This document shows, in pieces, positions 27,001 to 37,687 of a stretch of 64,000 bases of DNA. Source of the DNA: Mactromeris polynyma (Eukaryota > Mollusca > Bivalvia > Venerida > Mactridae); the NCBI GenBank assembly GCA_032209605.1, contig JASFXZ010000011.1:19320770-19384769 (forward strand), written 5' to 3'. The stretch's first letter is position 1. Each line of letters opens with the position of its first letter. The notes beneath the pieces were generated by a model. That model had not been told where the DNA came from. It ran no database searches and saw only the letters and a list, made by a program, of their open reading frames with translations. The position numbers were made by a program, and so were the translations under genes.

Positions 27001-30000
27001 GCTTGTCTCTTTCTCACTCACTCCTATAAAAACACTTCCAGTAACAGCAATAACATTTTACAATACATTTTATCTATAAATAAGCAGTGTGAAGTATCAT
27101 TTACTGTTTGCCTGTTTGTCAGTCATTTTAGACATATTCTAAATTATCAGAGGTTAATGTAGAGTGGTACTTGGATCAATTTCCTATGTCCAGGGTTATA
27201 AAACTTGAGTTCAGTCTCCACACTCAAAACTAGCTCTCATTCTCAACTTATTTCTGTCAAACATTTTGTTTTGTTATATGTTTTTAAAGCTTTTTAGATG
27301 ATCAATTTCATCATCTCAGTTAACTATTTAAAGTAATATTATGCTCATTTTTTGTTCATTGTTTTGCCTAAACAAATATGAAAAATATATTTCCTATAGT
27401 TAAAACATCAATAAGCATGCATTAACAAATAATGAACTCATAATGTATTGCTCCGTATTTATTGAAGAATGATGTTTGTATATCGTAAAATTTAAAAAAC
27501 TATTTTACAAGTTTTGTCTGTTAGTAATAATTGGTAGAAAAAATATTTTCAGTACATTGCAATCATTATGGTTCTTATAAGAGATGTTTTAGCCAATGTA
27601 ACAACGATACTGAATGAAGTTAATTCAAACATTTAATGTTCAGATGAGCCAGATACATCTTTAAACAGAAGTTTCGGTCAAAAAATATAAAATGTAGATC
27701 TCCTCTGAATTGCTTTAAATATTGATTTTCCCCTCTAAATCTGTGGTACAAACACCAATATACCAGTACAATCATGCTTGAATTGCAATGAAAATGAAGA
27801 CATGATTTAACGTCTGACTGAACCTTATTGGATCTAAAATTAAACTTGGTTTGTACCCTTTGTGAAAACCCAAACCAGCTTGCATCTATTGAGTTCTGAG
27901 GTTGAAGCTCAATATGAAGTTTATAACCCCTGACCTAGTTAACCAATGGTACCTACCACTCTGAAGTCTGTTATGATATAGACCAATCATATATCATTAC
28001 TAGACCAATAAATCTTTCTACAATGCTATGGAAATGACCCTAGTCTGCACCACAGACATTCTAGAAACTAGTGCTAACATTTTTTTTAAATTTATTATCT
28101 ATGTTGTGATTATTGTTATCTAGTTGTTAGCCAGATTACCTTATCCTGTACCTGTTCGGATGTAATTATTTTATCTCGGAGATCATTGTCTAGCTAAGTT
28201 TATTTAGCTCTCGTTTTGTGTGTCCAAATGCAAAATCACTCCTCAAATTTCTCAGACCCAATTTTGCACCACTTATAATAAAGTGTTCATTAGTGCTAAG
28301 GTCAGTATGTGTAAACAATGTAATTGGCAGAAATACTCATGCATTTGCTTTGTTTACTATCAGTAATTGGATGTATTCAGTCTAATTTACAGTAACTATG
28401 TCTGTTCCTGAGTATGTAGCTGGCAATATCTTATGTGACTGAAATCCATTATTTGTATGATTTTAGACTCTGTAGATATTAAAAATCCTTGTCTTATAAT
28501 AAACATTTTTACACTTATTAATTAACATTATATGGCTATGTCTTATCTGTATGTAGTTTGTTAGTTTGTTCCTCCTAACTCAATGTCCTTATCTGAACGT
28601 TATGTAGTTTGTTAGGTTCTTCGCCCCTGGTTGAATGTCCGTATCTCTACATCAGGTATTCCCCCCCCATATTGAAATACTGTGAGACTCATCTTTAACT
28701 CTTAAAAATCATGGAGACAAAAAACCTGGCCAAGTCTATTTCCTGTTTGGCAGTTTTAATCACCAAAGCCAGTCAAAATCCTGCATGTCAGGAAATCATT
28801 AACTGTATTATGTATTCCCCCTGATTGGACAGAATGGACTTCCAACTTTGAGTTTGTCTGGCTCTGATTGACTATTATGTTTGTTTGGGGAATGAATATG
28901 CTAATGTTAAAGAAATGTAGCTGATGCTATTTAAATGACTTTAATGTATTGTTGTATTTCCAGGTTTGTTTTTTATTGTACCTTGTATTGACTCTTACAC
29001 TAAAGTGGATTTGAGAACAGTGTCATTCGATGTCCCACCACAAGAGGTATGTTTACATTCATAGTATCCCCAGTTTTATTCAAAGTGGTATTCCCCAATT
29101 GATTGGTCACATTAACTTCATTTAAATTTTTATTATGTAATTAATGTAGGTAAAAAAACATTTCTATATGTTTGATAAAGAATGACATCCTTGCAACAAA
29201 ACATTTTTGATTGCACTGAATTTGACATATTGTGGGTGAAATATGACAATTAACACCCAACTCTCTTCTGCAATACAATTTCTTCTTTCTGCTGTTTACC
29301 TTAATGTACAACACACAACTGACTGTTTTCTATCCATACAGGTGTTGACCAAGGACTCAGTGACTGTTGCCGTGGATGCTGTTGTCTACTACAGAGTGTA
29401 TAATGCAACAACGTCTATCATTAATGTTGAAGATGCTAACAGATCTACACGATTGCTGGCTGCTACAACTCTTCGAAATGTCCTTGGTACAAAGAATTTG
29501 AGCGAAATTCTTGCAGACAGAGAGGCTATTAGCCATCAGATGCAGGTATAGTTTTAGTGTCTGTACGTCCAGGGATAAAACATTTCAGTCTTTGGCTAAT
29601 TTCCCCCATTTTTGAAACACCATCCTACATTATAATAGTTGATTGAATTTGTTAGATAAGAAAAAAATGATTAGTTTGGGTATGTAACATCCACTCATCT
29701 GTGAAGAACAATTCACCCCAGAGCTGGCATTGACGTTTGTTTCATTATGCTACATTCTGTAAAACTTCACTATAAGAACACCTCAAAACTAACACCACCT
29801 CAATAATAAAACCAAATTTTCGTGCTCCAGTTTTTGAAATTTTCTCCCAAATTTTGCCTCAATAAGTTGACCGCCTGGCCATTAAATCTGACTTTCATTA
29901 GGATCATGGCTAGTGACTTATATCATAGAGATTCCTCTGTATATGTTGGACATCCTCAATCACAGACATTCAGAAGATAATTCTGCAATAGAATTTGTCT

Positions 30001-33000
30001 AACAGGAATATGAAACAAGATTTATAGTAGACATCTCGAGTGTTTTAATCGTTAATGTCTTACTGTCTCTCATGCGAGTGTAATCATATTGACTATACTT
30101 GTATTTGTAAGCAACACAACGATTGTGTCAATTTATCAGAACTGGGATCAATTATGCTGTTACATGGAATGTAACTAATTTTACAGATCCATTTGTTGGT
30201 GCATTAATTGCATCAAATTGGATTATTAGACCAATTTGAACACAATTTGTGTTTGAGGTACTCTAGGCTGGTTGGAAAAAAATCAGTATACATGAACATT
30301 CATTTTAACACAGCAATAACGCAAAAAGTTGCAGATTGTGCATGCAACAACCACGTTTTCTTCAACTTTCTTATCCATCTACCCTAGTGAGCAGAAATAA
30401 TAAGTTAGTTTTATATATCTGATTATTTTATCATTGATTACGTTATATTCCCTGTAAATTTAAGGATATCTGCCTATCAATATGGCTGTCTATTCAGGAC
30501 AAGGGAGGTAGATATTGTAAATGAGGGAACTATATTTAACTGGAGAATGCTTAAGTCTGCATGTGTCAAACTTCACTGATTGATTACCTGTGATCACTAT
30601 ATGACCCTCTATTTTGGAAGAGTGTTTTGATCAAAGGTCACTTGGTCATTCCTTCTCTACCTTCTTACCTCCGACAGACTATATCATGGCATGTATACAT
30701 GTTTTACAAACAGACTACCTTCTTACCTCTGACAGACTATATCATGGCAGGTATACATGTTTTACAAACAGACTACCTTCTTACCTCTGACAGACTATAT
30801 CATGGCAGGTATACATGTTTTACAAACAGACTACCTTCTTACCTCTGACAGACTATATCATGGCAGGTATACATGTTTTACAAACAGACTACCTTCTTAC
30901 CTCTGACAGACTATATCATGGCAGGTATACATGTTTTACAAACAGACTACCTTCTTACCTCTGACAGACTATATCATGGCAGGTATACATGTTTTACAAA
31001 CAGACTACCTTCTTACCTCTGACAGACTATATCATGGCAGGTATACATGTTTTACAAACAGACTACCTTCTTACCTCTGACAGACTATATCATGGCAGGT
31101 ATACATGTTTTACAAACAGACTACCTTCTTACCTCTGACAGACTATATCATGGCAGGTATACATGTTTTACAAACAGACTACCTTCTTACCTCTGACAGA
31201 CTATATCATGGCAGGTATACATGTTTTACAAACAGACTTCATTTTATTTGATAGATAGCTCATATTCATGTTACAATTCAAAGGTGTCATATAAAGAATA
31301 ATAAACAGTTTATAAGTGGTGCTTTTTTACTGTACCTTAGCTGCCTTTGTAAAATGTTTGTTAATTCTGACAGCTTAATCCAATCTTTGTACATCAGCTT
31401 GCTGCATTGTTATTACCATACAATAGATTAATTCTGAACCAACTTAATTTTCTTGAAAAGTTATTAAGCTAACTCAGATTTGCTTTAAGTCCGATATATC
31501 CTGAAATTTGGGTTTATAGAGGGTAAAACTTCCCAGGACCTTGTCAAAATCATGGTTATATTACATGCTGTATTCATTAGAATATCATTATTGTACCCCA
31601 GATAACAATTTCGTAGCTAGGAATAGAAATGCTCTGTGGCTCTTATGAATGGGAAGCAATTAAATGGCCTTAATAGATATGTTGTGAATGTTTTGCTTAA
31701 ATAAAGCTTAGTTGAGTATCCGCTTTCTTTCTCAATAGAAGATGACATTAATGATTGTACCAATACATAACTCATGTTTATGTATGTAAGCTTTATCAAC
31801 TACTCACTGCATTAAACTATTATTTGAATTCTTTTTTGCTGGCTAAGTTATGAATATGACACAATATCGTCAGTTTTGAGCAGAGAGAATCTGTAAATGA
31901 AATTCTGAAAAACGCTGTACATAGTATTTTTTTTACAGTTTTGTGATATTTGATATCTAAGCTTTTTACTAACATGGCCTTATGGGTCATTATCTGTGCT
32001 GGAGAATATAAACTGCAAAAATGATGTTTGCTTGGCCTTAAGTCTGCCTTATAAATTGTGCAAATAATAACTTACAAAAAGAATCTACGTTCTTTTTTTG
32101 CTTGGCCCTATGTATGTGTCTTGATGCTTTTATTCAAATAGGAAGCATTGAAGGAGACCACCAATCCATGGGGAATTCGTGTCGACAATACAGAAATGTA
32201 GGAGTTTGATGTATTGATAATTTTGTTTGCTGTGTAGTGAAAAATGACAGCATACTGTTACAGCATGGTTTTACCTTGACAACAGAAAACTTATCATTCA
32301 GTGACATCGGTTTGGGAAACAAAGCTAATTTGGTTCAATTGTATTGATATTTCAAATCTGTATCAATATTGAATTGACTCATTTGTATTGATAAGATATC
32401 AATATTGTTTCTATCAACAGGGGTTCTAAAGTTTTGGATTAATCAGGAAATCTAGATTTAGAGGCTCCAGGGTCACTTTTAGATCGATGTAAATCTGATG
32501 ATTTTGAGGGGGGTAGGGGCCGAATAGGGACTGGTATGAAACGTTTTGTGTATGAATGCGTTTCAATAGTCCAGATCATCAGACACCTGCATCTGATAAT
32601 GCTGGGTCATTGAAGCTTTGATCAGGGCAGCTGAGTGATTGAGCAAATCTTCAGGATTGAGAACATTCAGCTGTTAGAACCCCTGTATCAATGACACACT
32701 TACCTAATTGTCATAGAACTGTATTGAGAAAACTGTGAAACACGGCCTTTAAACACTGAATCCTAGGGCAGGAATTAAAATAAAGAATGGGCAGAGGACA
32801 AACAAATACCATTGGCCATTCAGATGGTTTATAATAAGTCATAAGTTCCATAGGGCGTCTGTACACTATTTCTTGCACTAAACTATGGTTTATGCCTTTG
32901 CTTTTATACAAGTTGTTTAAAGTGAGCAATATGAATCAGATGAAAATGTATCCAAGTCACAATTTTCCTTTTAATCAATAAGTTTGTCTGCATTGACATC

Positions 33001-35030
33001 AAGCTGTCTACAGCACATTTCACTCAAAAGTATAACTTTATTTCTTCTGTCTATGCCTGTCATTAAATGACATGTCGGAAAATTCAAAAAAATTCTTATG
33101 GAATTAAGAAGAATTTATGGTACTCAAATTTTAGTATTCCAGGCTAAATGCTGATGTGGTGATCTTTTAAGTTAATTTACACCTTCAACAAGGAGGAAAG
33201 CCTCTTGAAATTCAATTATCACAGATCATTGAGAAGAATGATATCGCTCCTTGTTTATGGTGTGGTGTGTTCCATATAACATTAATGTATGTTTTGTCAG
33301 TAAAGAAGACGTATTAACTTAAGTTGTTGTTTGTTGTTTTTCTGTAGACGTCCTTGGATGAGGCTACTGATCCGTGGGGTGTGAAGGTTGAACGTGTTGA
33401 AGTGTGAGTAACATTCACGTCTTTGCTGTTAAATCGTTTGTTTGTTTCATATAACTTTTTGTTTGTTTCATGTGTTTGGTGTACAAATAACTTAAATATT
33501 AGCACATTGTTTTATTGTATACAACTATAGACTTTCCTGAATGTCAATATGTAGGTTTTAATGAATTGTTATATACATGTATTCAGTTATACACTGAATG
33601 TTAAGATTTTATTTTGCTAACAATGGTATGTATGTAAGACCCCTGTGATACCATCTGTCTGACAATATAAATCTGCAAGTGTTATGATTGGCTGAAATGG
33701 TTTCTGTTTTCCAATTTTATTAACACCTCATGAAAATTACAATTGGGAAGCCATTATCTATTTTAGGGGTCATTTAATGTTAATGCTTACCAACTGAGCA
33801 TGCAGTACTCTCAATCAAGTTTATTAATGTGTTTCATTAGGATTTATAATAATTAATGATATTAACTTTGCATTAAAATAAGGCCTATCCAAATGTGCAT
33901 ACATCATTCAACTGATAGATATGTCTCAATGGTAAGTAAGTAATACATAGAGAATAGGAGGGGTCTTTTGTGGTCATGTTTTCTGCTAACTTTTTCTTAT
34001 ACTGTACATAACTAATGGATCTGTGTTTGTGGCCTATGCTTATCAAGAATATTTTTACCGTTCTTTGCTCTGTGATATATATTTTTGTTATGATTAAATT
34101 CATTCATACCAAAGTACAAAATTATTCCTTTTTTGTAGATTATTTGTATTTAATATTGACTTAGAATGAATTTAACTAAGCATTAGAAGTTTGGTTTGTC
34201 AAGATAAGCAAGTCAGTTTTTTGTCCTAGAAGTATTATTCCTTCTTTATATTTAAGTTATTCAAGAATTTACTGGAACTATTTTCCAGACAAACATTTGT
34301 ACCATATGTGGTATATGAAATTCATTGATCCATGTAGCATAGTAAAAGTCATTGAAGAATTAAGTTGAAACAGTCAGCTTTATAAATCCAGAAAACGTTG
34401 GTAACTGGTATTTCACTGGTGTCAGACAATTGTCTCTATAATGTGGATATTTTTATGTTGATTATTTTCTGGTATTTCAGTAAGGATGTAAGATTGCCCG
34501 TGCAGTTACAGAGGGCAATGGCTGCTGAAGCTGAGGCGGCACGGGAAGCTCGTGCGAAGGTTTGACAATTTTGACTATACCATATTTTGTGCTGTTACTA
34601 ATGTCATAAAAGAAAATGACATTGTCATAAATTATACACATCTGGATTATTTCATATTGAAGATGAGTTAGATGTATGTCTTATATTATTATTATATTAT
34701 TATAGTGATTAAGTGTGTGGTTAGCTAGCTGTTAAATCGATTTAAACCTCCAGTATTTTTACTCAACCACTAGGCCACTTTGCCAGCAAATAAAATAATA
34801 TGATTAATATTTAGGTCATTGCTGCAGAAGGAGAACAGAAAGCTTCGCGTGCATTGAAGGAAGCTGCCGATGTCATATCGGAATCGCCAGCAGCCATCCA
34901 ACTCCGCTATCTTCAAACACTGAATACCATCTCAGCAGAGAAGAATTCAACCATTATCTTCCCACTGCCAATTGATTTGTTGCAGTGTTTTATGACTCGT
35001 GACAATGGAAGGCAAAATACAAATTTCTAA
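12001..35030 (+). CDS. STOM: Stomatin (SPFH/band 7 membrane protein), 8 coding exons, complete
   Basis: Exons: 12001-12112, 26218-26336, 26924-26996, 28964-29046, 29342-29545, 33348-33403 (or 32142-32197), 34481-34559, 34815-35030. All introns are GT-AG, all phases agree, and the total is 942 nt or 313 aa (human stomatin is 288). The start is the ATG at 12001 in a CACCATGG context; exon 1 ends in phase 1, as exon 2 requires. Residues 50-77 (GLGCCG... with Pro69) form the membrane hairpin. Cys52 and Cys109 align with the palmitoylated human Cys30 and Cys87. The SPFH domain follows ([30 protein letters not shown]), then the [22 protein letters not shown] helix and the oligomerisation/raft tail ([13 protein letters not shown]). 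Known role of the family: a cholesterol-binding, oligomeric scaffold on the inner face of the plasma membrane that modulates ion channels and transporters. The novel N-terminal 37 residues and the C-terminal tail are not conserved with human. Identification is near certain; only exon 1 is less sure, because it lies 14 kb upstream. Confidence 0.95.
13091..13176. repeat. Diverged copy of the ATATCGAGGG fold-back element
   Basis: Arms start ATATCGAGGGTTCA and end TGAACCCTTGATAT around a TATTAATTTTTA loop. The same layout and motifs occur at 58063-58146, with mismatched arms here, so it is older. Confidence 0.8.
13404..13477 (+). repeat. tRNA-like sequence (SINE head or tRNA pseudogene)
   Basis: D arm (GTGGTGTAGTGGTTAGC), anticodon arm (5-bp stem, loop CCGGAAA, anticodon position GGA) and T arm (CTGGGTTCAAATCCCAG) are all present, and the 3' end is AGCGCCA. 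The 5' acceptor strand (GTTAGCT) does not pair with the 3' strand, and the long variable arm expected for a Ser tRNA is absent, so it is unlikely to be a working tRNA. Confidence 0.55.
13858..14078. repeat. Approximate tandem duplication (~142 bp unit)
   Basis: CAGTAGCAGAATATTTCTGA, then CATTT-AAGGACA-ATTCAGACAT, occurs at 13865-13937 and again at 14002-14071. Many extra CAGAC motifs lie nearby (14070-14135). Confidence 0.7.
14341..14512. repeat. 43-bp tandem repeat, 4 copies
   Basis: Copies start at 14341, 14384, 14427 and 14470. They are nearly identical and alternate between GACGTTGG and GACGTTTG, again suggesting a dimer was duplicated. Located in stomatin intron 1. Confidence 0.95.
15652..15925 (+). 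mobile_element. Full-length tRNA-derived SINE with 13-bp target duplication
   Basis: The head (15653-15728) is tRNA-like with A box (GTGGTCCAGTGGTTAG) and B box (GAGTTCGATTC); the anticodon-loop position reads TGT. A unique body follows, then the block CCGTATATAACTGAAATATC, an AACGGCGTTAAACCC motif and a short CAAA-type tail. The direct repeat TATCCATTAAAAA at 15639-15651 and 15926-15938 is the target duplication. This tail block is familiar from bivalve SINEs. It lies in stomatin intron 1, same strand as the gene. Confidence 0.9.
17683..18278. mobile_element. Non-autonomous hAT-like DNA element (596 bp)
   Basis: The ends are CAGGGGTGTGGAATT and, inverted, CAGGGGTGCGGAATT. ATCAA occurs on both outsides (17678-17682 and 18279-18283). 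Subterminal blocks repeat a CACTTGCCC...GGACAAGT motif at both ends. CAGGGGTG termini suggest hAT, but the visible duplication is 5 bp instead of 8, so the superfamily is uncertain. Confidence 0.7.
18377..18867. mobile_element. Fold-back/MITE-like element with ~60-bp terminal inverted repeats
   Basis: The ends 18377-18436 and 18808-18867 are inverted copies; both begin AAAATGTAATGCAGCTTA and continue through TTAAATATAC and CTCGTT-ATTCGA motifs. The centre is filled by a 39-bp minisatellite. No coding capacity. Confidence 0.8.
18458..18730. repeat. 39-bp minisatellite, 7 copies
   Basis: The unit contains GTGGTTTCGAATAACCCATT followed by TCAATTTGACGATTAATAC. Period 39 is divisible by 3, so repeat ORFs appear in several frames without biological meaning. 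Lies inside the element at 18377-18867. Confidence 0.95.
20451..22324. mobile_element. Non-autonomous DNA transposon, 1874 bp, 6-bp target duplication
   Basis: The inverted ends are CAGGCTGTCAAG (20451-20462) and its complement (22313-22324). TGCAAG is repeated directly outside (20445-20450 and 22325-22330). Both subterminal zones carry CCTACTTTTT/CCTTATTTT runs in the same orientation. The interior has degenerate ~180-200 bp repeats around GCGCCATTTTGAATT (21330-21720) and a run of 17 G at 22034-22050. No transposase frame was found; superfamily unassigned. Confidence 0.75.
30658..31240. repeat. 58-bp minisatellite, about 10 copies, in stomatin intron 5
   Basis: The unit contains TACCTTCTTACCTCTGACAG then TATATCATGGCAGGTATACA. 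Copies two to ten are almost identical; the first differs (CTCCGAC, GGCATG). It lies about 0.9 kb upstream of alternative exon 6a. Confidence 0.97.
32142..32197 (+). CDS. STOM: Stomatin alternative exon 6a
   Basis: This 56-nt open segment has an AG acceptor (caaatag) before it and a GT donor (gtagga) after it. It reads [18 protein letters not shown] plus two bases that join exon 7 to give Ile. It aligns without gaps to exon 6b ([18 protein letters not shown]), about 30 of 56 bases and 8 of 19 residues identical, and keeps the PWG core of the late SPFH domain. Length and phase are the same as 6b. The donor is weaker than that of 6b (gtgagt), so it may be a minor or tissue-specific isoform, or an old exon going out of use. 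Confidence 0.72.
33348..33403 (+). CDS. STOM: Stomatin exon 6b (canonical form)
   Basis: This 56-nt exon has a good acceptor (ttctgtag) and a near-consensus donor (gtgagt). It encodes [18 protein letters not shown] plus two bases of a Val codon, residues 198-216 of the protein. It matches the vertebrate stomatin segment around DATDAWGIKVERVE much better than 6a does, so it is taken as the default exon. The intron between 6a and 6b is 1150 bp. Confidence 0.9.
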
Positions 35031-37687
35031 ATATAGAACATTGCATCAAAATGAGACACAATTGACTATTGTAAAATCCGAAATTTTCGTGAGGTATTAA
35101 TTTTCACAATTTTTGCAAGATAAATATATTTGTGAACATAAATGCTTTCTGAATAGCATAGTGTTAAATGTATGACAAAACTAAAAGTAGAATCTTGCAA
35201 ACACTCAGCCTTGTGAAAACAGCCTGCTTACTTTAATTTGTGAAAATTGACCTCGCGAACATGTCTGATAGTACAGTACTGTATTATAGACAAATTTACT
35301 GTTTGTTGTTGTGAAATGCTGATTTTGTTTGTGTATTTTCATTGTTATAAATGATTATTTAAATGATGTTGTTAACATAATTTCTTATGGATTTCATACA
35401 ATAAAAATGTGAAATGCAATGGACGGAATTGAAACACGATGGTTTTGTTGAAAGTGAATAATATTTATTTATCTTAATACATCATAATGTGTTTCATAAT
35501 CTTGCCACCTTTATATTGATATTGTTTATGTTATTTGTCAGTGACATGTCAACAGTTTAATTGGTGTCCATTTTAAGATTGCAATTTTTTTTTAAATAAT
35601 CTACAGTTAAAATAAAAAAGTATATAATTCTATAGTTCCATTAATTGCAGAAAACATAATTATAAATGGCTACCGTAAGAAAAATATTGAAATTCTTGTA
35701 ATTCTGAATTGTGCATAATGCCATATCGAATAGCTTGTTACCTTACTAAAATGATGGAGGCAGTGAATAGTGTAGACCAAAGCAATTAATACTAAGTCAA
35801 AAATAAAATCTAAAGGAGTGGAGTCAGACTATCTGACAGAATGGATGTTGAATCAGGTGGCAACTGTGTTGTGATGGTACCATTATGTATAACCTAGCTC
35901 ATAGTGTTTCTCTGGTGATTTGTTCATACTATAAACTTATGCTGATCGTCAATATACTGAACTGTATACATTATATAAATTGTTATTGTTGGTAGTTTTT
36001 GGAATATGGTTATACAACTACACGTTTTCTAGTAGGAATTGTATATTGTCACATCACTGGTTGTTATGTTTTTGTTTATTTTATGGAAATATTTATAGAT
36101 GTTTTGAATATATAATTGTTTAAATACATTGATTTCTTGTATAATCTGCAAAATTTAATCAGGATTATTTTGGAATGTGCATAGAAACTAAATTAGAGGG
36201 CCCCACCCACTAGATTCTGGCACAATAGTTAAGGCCCTACCCCCTTAGTTCTGGCAAAATTATTTGGGCGTTTTTATTATTTATAAAGAGGGGTTGAAAA
36301 TTGATGAAATCTGACCTATAACGTTTCCTACTACAACATGTATATACCTTGGAAATAAGTACCAACGTGTTCACCCTTGGCCCAAATTCCTGGATCCTAC
36401 CATGGAAATGATTTCACTGCCCTTTCTTGTGTTCCTATTAGCTGGGGGTATGTGCTTTGTTTTTTTAGTTTTGTTCTATAGTTATATTTATACATATATG
36501 TTATATTTATTGGTGTTGATTTTGAACAAAATATATGTGCAATATTATGTAATACAGTACTCGTGCAAGTAAGCTTTTGTCTTTCAATAATTATTTTCAT
36601 TGTAAAATTCTAGGAACTCAGTGTTCTGTTCAAGTATAAACATTGCTGTTTACTCCTGCCATACATAATAGCACTTATTTTCACAAAGTTATATGAAGGG
36701 AGATAATCACATTATATTTAAGTAAAATGTAGATGAATTAGCTCCCTTGTCATTTTAATAACAAGCAGATCTGATCTGATGTATTGTAACCAACCCCAAA
36801 TTATCAATATTACGTGAATCACTCATTCAAGCTTTTATCATTCATGAAATATTTCCTTTCTTAATGGAGTCCAGTCCGCCTTGTTCGATTTCCAGGCATG
36901 TCCGATCATTTCCTTTCATGACATTTGGAAACATCTGCATAAATGTAAGGAATTTCAGGAATGAAAACTGAAAAAGACTAGTGCATTGAGATCATATTGC
37001 TTCAATCTTTGATATTTCTAGAAAGTATTACTTGAAAAACATAAGATGTATATTAGTTTTGTCAAAGACGCGCCCTGAGCTCAAAACATAAATAATAGTT
37101 ACTTATATTTGTCTTTTTTAAGTATCTTGCGATTAAGGTAGAGCAAAATAGGCAATATATGTAGATATTGGTGTTGATAATCATTGCTTCTATAGAACGA
37201 TCAGAATCTATAAGTATATTGTCTTCTGTTTCTTCACAATATCTTACATATAATGGTTGCGATCATTTGTACATTGATAATGTTTTATGATTTGTTGAAA
37301 TAAATGTTATGTGTTTCATATTATTAGAAGTGCGTGTTTTATATATTGTGGAGACATTTCAATTGGGTGATATTTACTTGTATCGCCTGACATAGCTTAG
37401 CTGAAGGTAATTTATTCAGATCATTGCGTATATCCATCGTCTGTACACTTCTCTTCGAGGACTTGTTTTCATAAACCACTTTATGGAATGAATTATTGAA
37501 CAAATATAAACAATAAATAGATTTGTAAAGTAAGCACACGGTTGAATTAAACATGTTGCAAGCTTATGACAAATTAATGGTTCACATTTTCGGGAAGCAA
37601 AAAGAACATTTAATATTTAGAAAATATCTTTATTGTCTTTCCGTGAATGTGTTTCGTATGGAATGATTAAAATATGAAAAGTTCATT
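35031..37687. other. 3' region between stomatin and the PAN/EB gene
   Basis: The two genes converge here, so both 3' UTRs lie in this interval. AATAAA hexamers occur at 35400 and 37299 on the plus strand. No further gene. Confidence 0.6.
35400..35405 (+). promoter_or_regulatory. Candidate polyadenylation signal of stomatin
   Basis: An AATAAA hexamer lies 370 bp after the stop codon. A second AATAAA occurs at 37299-37304, so a longer 3' UTR is possible. Neither site is proven. Confidence 0.4.
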
